In this document: piece after piece, positions 56,018 to 64,000 of the stretch
Position numbering within the stretch: position 1 is the stretch's first letter
How the letters are laid out: each line of letters starts with the position of its first letter
Origin: Pseudorasbora parva
Taxonomy: Eukaryota > Chordata > Actinopteri > Cypriniformes > Gobionidae
NCBI RefSeq assembly: GCF_024679245.1
Contig: NC_090182.1
Span: 32,821,047-32,885,046 of the forward strand
Length of the DNA stretch: 64,000 nucleotides
Direction: 5' to 3'
The notes under the pieces: generated by a model
Seen by the model: only the letters and a program-made list of their open reading frames with translations
Databases searched by the model: none
Told to the model about the DNA's origin: nothing
Translations under genes and position numbers: made by a program

Positions 56018-56346
56018 TTTTTTTTAAGTGACATGACATGTAATCAAGTATGGAATCTCATACTCGGAATTGTGTTTTGCATTTTACCCATCAAGTGCAC
56101 ACACACACACGCACACACACACACACACACAGAGCAGTGGGCAGCCATTTTTGCTGCAGCGCCCACGGAGCCATTGGGTGTTAGGTGCCTTGCTCAAGGG
56201 CACCTCAGTTGTGGGTAATGAGAGTGGAAGTGAGCGCTGTTCATTCACTCCCCCCATCTACATTTCCTGCTGGTACTGAGACTCAAACCCAAGAATTTCG
56301 GGTTACAAGTCCAACTGTCTAACCATTAGACCCACAACTGCCCTTA
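56018..56346 (-). mobile_element. tRNA-derived SINE
   Basis: On the minus strand it starts with a tRNA-like head (ggcagttgtgg, aatggttagacagttgg, cttgtaacccgaaattc) that carries pol III A- and B-box-like sequences. The body ends in atgtcatgtcactt plus poly-A. A (CA)n expansion lies inside at about 56098-56132. It resembles a common cyprinid tRNA SINE; the family name is not certain. Confidence 0.75.
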
Positions 56347-56458
56347 CATTAGAATCTCTTTTAACTTAAAAATTGCAGTTTAATTATTAAAAATATCACG
56401 ATACCATGCATATTTTATTATGAAAAACTGCAATTTAAAATCAAATGAGATTTTTTTA

Positions 56459-56507
56459 GGGGCAGTTGTGGCATAATGGTTAGAGAGCTGGACTTGTAAC
56501 CCAAAAG
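56459..56507 (+). mobile_element. SINE head fragment
   Basis: The stretch ggggcagttgtggcataatg to cttgtaacccaaaag repeats only the tRNA-like head of the neighbouring SINE, in opposite orientation. Confidence 0.7.
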
Positions 56508-56879
56508 TATATACATATAATCTTATTATATATATTACCTAAAACTATTTTTATTATTTATTATTATAAATTTAACAGTTTTAATTGATACATGCCTGGA
56601 TATGTCTAATTCTACTTAAATTTTTTAGATCATTTGACATGATATTTTGATGCCTAGAAAGCCTTTCTGAAAATTTTCTTAGAAGTATCTTCATACACAA
56701 ACAATGTCTATGTCATTGATTAGCTAGACAGCGAGGCAGCTGTCTTTGGTGTCAAACACAATGTTGACAGGTGCACTACTCACAGTAAGTTGGAATTTAT
56801 TTATTTATTTTTCATGTGATGGTATAACACAGAGACCTTTTTTGCAGTTGATACACAGACACTCAGTCACCACTGTTTT

Positions 56880-56935
56880 ACACACACACACACACACACA
56901 CTCACACACACATGCACGCACACACACACACACAG
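56880..56935. repeat. (CA)n microsatellite
   Basis: Interrupted (CA)n of about 55 bp. Confidence 0.9.
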
Positions 56936-56937
56936 TT

Positions 56938-57199
56938 ACTTTTATGGCACAACCATAGAATCCAGGATAAACTGTCAGAGTTAATGCATAACATTGTGAA
57001 TGTTGACATTAACTTACTATGGAATCCTGCAGCCCACCTAGAGCCCACCTCATCACCATCAGCCTTTTTAGTTGCCATAACCAGAGGAGCAGAACAATGC
57101 TTATTATTTACAGACACATCTAATCCACACTCCCTGCCACAGTACATTTTGACTGATTTTGCCCATGGGTGGTGGATTCGGCTAAAGTTTTCTGATTAA
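56938..57199 (+). CDS. Unidentified open frame, possible host exon
   Basis: The frame is open from within the (CA)n to the TAA at 57197-57199, about 85 codons of non-repetitive sequence (for example LMHNIVNVDINLLWNPAAHL and AFLVAITRGAEQCLLF). Composition is protein-like and matches no transposon protein I know. A possible acceptor (caaccatag) lies at 56950-56958. Upstream, 56741-56784 (VSNTMLTGALLT) ends at a canonical GTAAGT donor, but reading frames do not clearly join. It may be a host exon remnant or chance. I cannot assign a function. Confidence 0.2.
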
Positions 57200-57274
57200 A
57201 TCAGTTTTGACACTACATTTTTAATCCCTAAGCAAGCTTAATTTTTATCTATAATGGATGTGTGCATGCATGTA

Positions 57275-58894
57275 CAGTCTTGTTCAAAATAATAGCAGTA
57301 CAATGTGACTAACCAGAATAATCAAGGTTTTTAGTATATTTTTTATTGCTACGTGGCAAACAAGTTACCAGTAGGTTCAGTAGATTGTCAGAAAACAAAC
57401 AAGACCCAGCATTCATGATATGCATGCTCTTAAGGCTGTGCAATTGGGCAATTAGTTGAAAGGGGTGTGTTCAAAAAAAAATAGCAGTCTACCTTTGACT
57501 GTACAAACTCAAAACTATTTTGTACAAACTTTTTTTTTCTGGGATTTAGCAATCCTGTGAATCACTAAACTAATATTTAGTTGTATGACCACAGTTTTTT
57601 AAAACTGCTTGCCATCTGTGTGGCATGGAGTCAACCAACTTGTGGCACCTCTCAGCTGTTATTCCACTCCATGATTCTTTAACAACATTCCACAATTCAT
57701 TCACATTTCTTGGTTTTGCTCCAGAAACAGCATTTTTGATATCACACCACAAGTTCTCAATTGGATTAAGGTCTGGAGATTGGGCTGGCCACTCCATAAC
57801 ATTAATTTTGTTGGTTTGGAACCAAGACTTTGCCCGTTTACTAGTGTGTTTTGGGTCATTGTCTTGTTGAAACAACCGTTTCAAGGGCATGTCCTCAGCA
57901 TAGGGCAACATGACCTCTTCAAGTATTTTAACATATGCAAACTGATCCATGATCCCTGGTATGCGATAAATAGGCCCAACACCATAGTTGGAGAAACATG
58001 CCCATATCATGATGCTTGCACCTCCATGCTTCACTGTCTTCACTGTGTACTGTGGCTTGAATTCAGAGTTTGGGGTCGTCTCACAAACTGCCTGTGGCCC
58101 TTGGACCCAAAAAGAACAATTTTACTCTCATCAGTCCACAAAATGTTCCTCCATTTCTCTTTAGGCCAGTTGATGTGTTCTTTGGCAAATTGTAACCTCT
58201 TCTGCACATGCCTTTTTTTTAACAGAGGGACTTTGCGGGGGATTCTTGAAAATAGATTAGCTTCACACAGACGTCTTCTAACTGTCACAGTACTTACAGG
58301 TAACTCCAGACTGTCTTTGATCATCCTGGAGGTGATCATTGGCTGAGCCTTTGCCATTCTGGTTATTCTTCTATCCATTTTGATGGTTGTCTTCCGTTTT
58401 CTTCCACGTCTCTCTGGTTTTGCTCTCCATTTTAAGGCATTGGAGATCATTTTAGCTGAACAGCCTATCATTTTTTGCACCTCTTTATAGGTTTTCCCCT
58501 CTCTAATCAACTTTTTAATCAAAGTACGCTGTTCTTCTGAACAATGTCTTGAACGACCCATTTTCCTCAGCTTTCAAATGCATGTTCAACAAGTGTTAGC
58601 TTCATCCTTAAATAGGGGCCACCTGATTCACACCTGTTTCTTCACAAAATTGATGACCTCAGTGATTGAATGCCACACTGCTATTTTTTTGAACACACCC
58701 CTTTCAACTAATTCAACTAATTGCCCAATTGCACAGCCTTAAGAGCGTGCATATCATGAATGCTGGGTCTCATTTGTTTTCTGAGAATCTACTGAACCTA
58801 CTGGTAACTTGTTTGCCACGTAGCAATAAAAAATATACGAAAAACCTTTATTCTGGTTAGTCACATTGTACTGCTAATATTTTGAACAAGACTG
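57275..58894 (-). mobile_element. Tc1-like element, complete ends
   Basis: The termini cagtcttgttcaaaataata and complement are flanked by TA (57273-57274 and 58895-58896). Inverted repeats are long: a second matching block (tgccacgtagcaataaaaa) lies about 80 bp inside, and matches extend to about 200 bp. The element is 1,620 bp, the usual Tc1 size. Confidence 0.92.
57570..58561 (-). pseudogene. Tc1 transposase with one frameshift
   Basis: The start [19 protein letters not shown] at 58561 leads to a paired-type helix-turn-helix and a GRKRK hook. The catalytic domain has WTDES, QQDNDPKHTS and NPIENLW with 34 residues between second Asp and Glu (DD34E). A single-base frameshift near 58070-58080 is the only break seen, and both halves otherwise read to a normal C-terminus (GHTTKY). 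It would be a cut-and-paste transposase recognising the long inverted repeats. Confidence 0.9.
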
Positions 58895-59147
58895 TATATT
58901 GTATGCCTGTTGAAAGGACAGCGTATGTCCCCTGCTCATTTCAATATATCTCACAGTTTGCTCTAAATTATTCGTGCAGCATCTGATGCTAGCTAATATC
59001 ATGAATTTTAACATCAGTGTCATGTATACATGATTGTCACTATACTGTGGATCAAAAAACTTGCTTGTTAGTCTGTTACTGTCAGTAAATTTGAGATAGT
59101 CTGCAGACAATTCAGTTCATCAAATGTGGTTAAATCATAAATTATTC

Positions 59148-60126
59148 AGTTTCCTTTCAAGGAAACTCACGTTGCATCGAAGATGACACTATGGGGACTG
59201 CCTCTGCATGATAGGCTCTAAAGCAAATGTGAAACTAGACCAATCCTGGTTGTGGTGAGACATTGTGATGCATTTTGTGACTGTACAAAGAAGCTTACAT
59301 ATTATTATCCAATGCATGCCGGAACACAACATCATTAGCTTCTGTTCTTCAGCTAGCGCTCTGTTGTGAACTGTCTGTCTTATTTATTGTTGTCTGTCAT
59401 GTTTTATTATATATATCAAAGATAATGGTGAACTTAAGGCAATTCAAGCAGTGTGCGCCTCCCTACACAAGATACATCATGGGTGGGGACACACACAAGA
59501 GTGGACCATGCACCTAACCTCTGAAGTTTAGGGTTAGAGACCCTACCTTTAAGATGTCCATCCCTCACTGGTCTAGGTTTCGTACCAGTGTCCAACAGCA
59601 AAAGGAGAGTTTTGCCTCTCAAGCCCCCCTCAGAGATCCTGGGCGTCGAAACAGGATTCCTGCTCAAAGCAGATATGAGGACTTTTATTCTCTAAAGGAA
59701 GGTGTCGGGAAAGAGGTCCTGATGCTATGAGCAGGCCTCTGAGGGCAGGGAGTGAAAAAAAGCCTTCAGGAATGTTCGTTAACCACCATCTTGTACACTT
59801 TGGGGTACATCATCTTTTGACTATCACTATTCACTTAGTCTTGAGAGACTAATCCATCAAAGGGTACTTTATGACTGTAATCCTAGTTTCCTGAGAAGGG
59901 ATCAAGACACTGTGTTACTGAGAGTGGCTTGCTTCAGCCTATCAGAAGCGGTTGTGTTCCTGTGTGCCTTTGTAAGCATTCATGTACGACGACACACATT
60001 ATTTTACAATATAGCACCAATCAGAATAGGTCTAGTTTAACACATGCTTCAGGTGCTATCGAGCAGAGGCGTTTCCCACATTGTTGTCTTCAACGCAGTG
60101 TCTCATTCCCTTTTTAGGGAACAAGG
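59148..60126 (+). mobile_element. Internally deleted DIRS derivative (DIRS 3)
   Basis: It opens with agtttcctttcaaggaaact, a DIRS-like terminal segment. A short gag remnant follows near 59450 (CAPPYTRYIMGGDTHK). The right part at 59880-60126 parallels the end of DIRS 2 (ttcctgagaagggatcaaga, then gcagtgtctcattccct and agggaacaagggtt). RT and recombinase are absent. Confidence 0.6.
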
Positions 60127-60925
60127 GTTCCCATTCAGTCGGTCACTCTCGATGCCATGTCGGAGTACCGCCAAAGAGGAATCTCGCTAGGGAGAGCCAA
60201 TCTACTTCGAGTGTAACTAAACGAGCCAGCTGCTCATGCCACACAGGGCGGGTATAAATGAGGCACAGGTTCTTGCATCAAATTAGCCTTTTGCTTTGGA
60301 GCCGAGTGGTGAATGGATTGTCCTGAAATCAGTCTCTACAAACGTGTGTTACCATTATAACTATTCAAGCTCTTCGGGTGGATCTCTCCTCGTTGGGTGT
60401 TGGAGTGACGGCATTGCAGCGGGGTCGAATTTCTCTCTTTGTCTTTCTATTTTGTTTTATTGAGCAAAAACAAAAGGCAAAGGCCATGACGCTTTGGTAG
60501 GGATTCCTATTCGTCGGTACTCCGACATGGCGACGAGAGTGACCGACTGAATGGGAACGTCTCGGTTACGTATGTAACCCTCATTTCCTGAAGGAGGGAA
60601 CGGAGATTCCAAGTCCAGTTGCCATGTCCTCTGTACCCTGCTGGGGTGCCAATTCACCTACTCGGCTCCTCAGCAAAAGACGTATTTGATGCAAGCACCT
60701 GTGCCTCATTTATACCCACGCTGCGTGGCATGAGCAGCAAGTGCAATAATTGCATTTGAATGTGCATTGGCTTGTTTAGTTACACTCTAAGTAGATTGGC
60801 TCTCGCTAGCCAGATTCCTATTCATCGGTCCTCTGACGTGGCGTCTCTGTTCCCTCCTTTAGGGAATGAGGGTTACGTAACCGAGGCATTACATTTGTAA
60901 CCCGAGATGTTTTTGTTCTATGATT
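60127..60925 (+). mobile_element. Internally deleted DIRS derivative (DIRS 4)
   Basis: The left inverted repeat (60127-60180, gttcccattcagtcggtcac) is mirrored at 60502-60557 with few mismatches. A third related block follows (gtctcggttacgtatgtaac, then to about 60925), as in the right end of DIRS 1. Only about 320 bp lie between the inverted repeats, with no coding region. Confidence 0.7.
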
Positions 60926-61290
60926 AAAATATCAGGTCATTGCATCCTTATTTTCTTCTTTATTTAATTTAATTGACATTAGGTTTGTTTTATAAGTTGC
61001 ATTGTTTCTGAAGTCCTTCATTTAATAAACAAGAAAAGTGAATAAACTGTCATGTTTATTATGTTTCTTATTATTTTATGAATAAGAAAAATCTTATTAT
61101 TTTATGAATTTCTTCTGTCTATTAGCTTATTAGCTGTCTATTAGCTTTCTTCTGTCTATTAGCTTATTCTATATATTAGCTTATCACCAAATATCAGAGA
61201 CAGTTCAGTTTAATTTTTACCCCAAAGCATCACAAGAGAGCTCCAATTATGCTGCGTCTGACTCTCAAATTGAGCTGATTTTGACACAAA
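60926..61290. other. AT-rich DNA with short duplications
   Basis: The phrase tctgtctattagctta recurs three times near 61115-61180. No gene was seen. Confidence 0.4.
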
Positions 61291-61926
61291 CAGGCTTTGG
61301 GCTACTGTCACTTAAAACATTTGCAAAGCATTCTTGCCTTTTGTGCCTGTCATTTAAATGTATTAAAGGTTCCCAGTTTTGGTTTGGATTTGCCCTGCAA
61401 TAGATTTACATGGTCAAAAAAACTTACATTTTCTCAGATCATCTCAGATCATTTCTCAAAAACATCTCAGATCATTACCTAATATCATGTATACTTTATT
61501 TACCTAAGGCTGCAAAGCCATCCCCTCACTTCAAATATGGCAGGACGATAACCGCTGCAACTAAAGATTGCTTTGTACATAATCTTCCTCATCAGTTCCA
61601 TCTCCTCAGCATTTCAGATAGCCAAGAGGAACTTGATGTTGCAACAGAAACTGTTGAGTCTCTCTTTACTAGCACTTTAGACATAGTTGCTCCATAGTTG
61701 CGCTTAAAGAAGATTAAAGCAAATAATCCAACGGTGTGGTACAACGAGCACACTCGGGCCCTTAAAACAGCAGCCAGAAAAATGGAGTGCAGCTGGAAGA
61801 AAACAAAACTGGAGGTTTTTCGCAATTTTTGGAAAGAGAGCTTAATTGCATATAGAAAGGCCATAAAAAACTGCTAGATCTGCTTATTTCTCAACTCTTT
61901 TAGAAGAAAACAAACACAACCCTAGG

Positions 61927-62381
61927 TAGGGCTGGGCGATATGACGAAATATATCGTCTGGACGATAGAAAATGTCTATCATTTTATATTAGGCTCTATC
62001 GCTTACGCCACGATAAGGCGTTTACGGCAGAATTTTACGTCAAGATAAACCTCACGCCATGGCATGCCCATGCACGCTGCAATACATAAACAGACATGGA
62101 GGAAGACAGTAGTAGACGCGGTTCAGACCAGGGTAATTCTCAGAGTAATAATTATGCCAGAGTCTGAACAAACTTCAGACACAGACGCTGCAACGGGCTT
62201 TTACGCGTGGCACACCATATAGCCATGTATTGAAATATTTTAATGGCAGGTGTAGGGATGGCGAAAACTAAACATTTTCTTGACCGACCACCGAGCCTCA
62301 TTAGCCGGTTGAAACCGGTTAACCGATTAGTTTAAAATATGCTGCGCTATTTGAAAAACCAGCCGTGAGCAGCGCACACTT

Positions 62382-62417
<36 letters not shown>

Positions 62418-63376
62418 GCACTGTCCTATCGCTGCCGCCTCCCTTCCACTCACGTCACTTTTTTTAAATCCCCCACAGCGCGAAACACGAGTCCCGCAAA
62501 CGCACCGCCGAGGAGCTTGTTTGTAATCTGAGGACAATGGCTCCTTAGATTCGAAATGGTTGGGGTACAAGGTGATCGCATTGAAAATAAAGGCATTTGT
62601 CTAGCGTAAGAAGCTCATTTGAAACATTGCCGCAGCTCATTTAAGAAAATGACAGCTCTGAAGAGACGCCGCTTTAGTTCGATGTAGTGCTAACAATAAT
62701 AAAGAAAGACGATCAACACCTTATGTGTTACCACTGAAATATAGATGTAATATATTTCCAAAAGTAAGCCCATTTTAAGCGAAATGCACGCTTCATGTCG
62801 TCTGCCCTTGCTCTAACCTCGAGTGTTTTAGCCTGTTTACTTTTTGCAAACCTTTTGAGCGTGCAAACCCAAACCCTGTGACCTCGCGTCAAATGTTTTT
62901 ATTGGTTTATTAAGTACAAACAGGCGAGTTATGAAAAATTGAGTGCGAGGGATATGTTCACTTCACACAAAAAGATTTTGGAATGAGATGGCTAATTGTA
63001 GTAGCGTTTAGTCCACTGTATAATAGCCTAATTTAGACATCACTTTTTTTTTTTTTTTTACCGACAACTTTGATCGGTTAACGTTGATACGGTCAACCAT
63101 CGGTCAAACGGTCATCGGTTAACATCCCTAGGCAGGTGTTAACTTTACCAACTGTCTTGCTTGAAAAAAAGGTTCTAAATAAAATAAAAATGTAGTCCAT
63201 ACTACTTTTATTTGTTTTGTATATCATTTCAAACTGCATTTCCACATTGCAATTTTCTATAGACTATTCATAAACTGAATTAACAGAAAAATTGCTATAT
63301 CGTGATGTATATCATTATCAGGATATCAAATGAGCTATATCGGGATATGAAATTTTGGCCATATCGCCCAGCCCTA
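61927..63376. mobile_element. hAT-type non-autonomous element, 8-bp TSD
   Basis: The termini tagggctgggcgatatg and catatcgcccagcccta have one mismatch. The duplication is accctagg (61919-61926 and 63377-63384). It is non-coding and carries a nested element. Confidence 0.9.
62253..63130. mobile_element. Nested hAT-type element, 8-bp TSD
   Basis: The termini tagggatg and catcccta are flanked by ggcaggtg (62245-62252 and 63131-63138). Inside the ends, repeated ccggttaaccgatt-like phrases face each other. It is non-coding and includes a (TC)n(AC)n tract at about 62381-62416. Confidence 0.88.
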
Positions 63377-63702
63377 ACCCTAGGTATTTATTTCAATACA
63401 GTGGCTAAATTAACAAAAAAATAAAATAAAGCTTCAACTTCTGACGATTGTAAACAACACAGCAGTAATGACTTTATGAACTTCTTTACTAGTAAGATTG
63501 ATAATATTAGGAATAAAATTATAACCATGCAGCCGTCTACTACAGTATCACTTCAGACAGAGCATTGTAGTGTCACTGAGGACAAATTACACTCATTCAC
63601 TGCTATAGGAGGAGAAGAATTGGCTAATCTTGTTAAATCATCAAAATCAACAACATGTATGCTTGACCCTATACCGACTAGGCTACTAAAAGAGATCACT
63701 GC

Positions 63703-64000
63703 ATGAAAAGTGGGATTTTCGTCCCCGTAAACGGCCGGAAATCTCCCTGATTTTCGACAATTAACGTCAGTTTACAGCCTGTGAACATCGCGTTCGTCTG
63801 TGCCACATATTGATGGAAACGAACCATGACGTATGTGGAGCTTGCGGAGGCATGCTGGCGCCGGCGCTAATGGCTCTAATTAGCATATGAATAGCAGCTC
63901 TGGGCGGCGCCTTGCCGGAATGGCTTGAATTTCCTCACTCAGTATTGGTTGAAACTACTACATTGAAACAAGAAATATCACTCGTGATTGGTTGGCAGAT
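63703..64000. other. unassigned right edge, possibly a further element
   Basis: The LINE frame stops abruptly at about 63702, where tgaaaagtgggattttcgtc begins. GC-rich sequence follows with no coding signal. It may be the left end of another insertion cut by the window edge. Confidence 0.35.

Larger units (their letters stand above)
61390..63702 (+). pseudogene. CR1/L2-group LINE fragment, split by hAT elements
   Basis: The left part (61390-61918) carries the end of the endonuclease (SDHYLI) and the linker with TVWYNEHTRALKTAARKMECSW. The right part (63385-63702) continues with FFTSKIDNIRNKI and ends just before the RT with DPIPTRLLKEI. The fish CR1/L2-group pattern is TRxLK...FxxFFxxKI...LDPxPTxLLKE. 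A stop near 61697, one near 61877 and the insertion at 61927 inactivate it. The RT is missing because the copy ends at about 63702. Confidence 0.72.

Noticed and set aside
56285..56346. Functional tRNA gene
   Set aside because: The tRNA-like head is attached to a SINE body with a poly-A end, and a second truncated head lies nearby at 56459.

Overview
The window looks like teleost fish DNA, most likely a cyprinid. The reasons are a 5S-rRNA-derived SINE (SINE3 type), Tx1-clade L1 LINEs sitting in (TC)n microsatellites, Gmr1-type LTR retrotransposons, DIRS retrotransposons, Tc1 elements and small hAT-, Harbinger- and TTAA-type elements. No host protein-coding gene can be supported with confidence. 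Almost everything recognisable is a transposable element, often nested two or three deep. I assigned names by reading motifs and repeat ends; no database search was possible.

Region 1 (1-7.3 kb) holds a young, full-length Ty3/gypsy-class LTR element at 270-5362. It has identical 5-bp target duplications, LTRs differing at 4 of 368 positions, a tRNA-Phe primer-binding site and one uninterrupted gag-pol frame. Integrase lies BEFORE reverse transcriptase, the Gmr1 domain order. AT-rich DNA follows, with a hairpin and the end of a DNA element.

Region 2 (7.3-28 kb) is a head-to-tail series of four minus-strand Tx1-type LINEs (here D, A, B, C) separated by (GA)n/(TC)n tracts. This is what microsatellite-specific Kibi-like elements would leave. 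They were later broken by an element with 8-bp duplications (inside LINE A ORF1), a Harbinger-like element carrying a second element and a (TA)n cruciform, a SINE3, and a second, even younger Gmr1 element (19680-24807) that carries an in-frame TGA between gag and the zinc knuckle.

Region 3 (28-41 kb) has possible CACTA-type termini and a 44-bp tandem array split by another DNA element. A higher-order minisatellite of about 91 bp follows, then a TTAA-flanked element with a small spliced cysteine-rich reading frame, a decayed Tc1 element and a CR1/L2/Jockey-group LINE with a clean 569-codon frame.

Region 4 (41-51 kb) contains two DIRS tyrosine-recombinase retrotransposons. The first has near-perfect inverted ends but a broken coding region. 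The second has an internal 428-bp tandem duplication and an open recombinase frame with all key residues.

Region 5 (51-64 kb) has a palindromic element whose loop was hit by another element, and a third Gmr1 lineage that lost most of gag/protease and its 3' LTR. It also holds a tRNA-type SINE, a Tc1 element with one frameshift, two internally deleted DIRS derivatives, and a CR1/L2-like LINE fragment split by a hAT element that is itself split by a second hAT element.

Overall this reads as a transposon graveyard with several recent arrivals. The two young Gmr1 copies have long frames but depend on host tRNA-Phe priming, and the non-autonomous elements (SINE3, hAT, Harbinger, TTAA and deleted DIRS forms) would need enzymes from relatives elsewhere.
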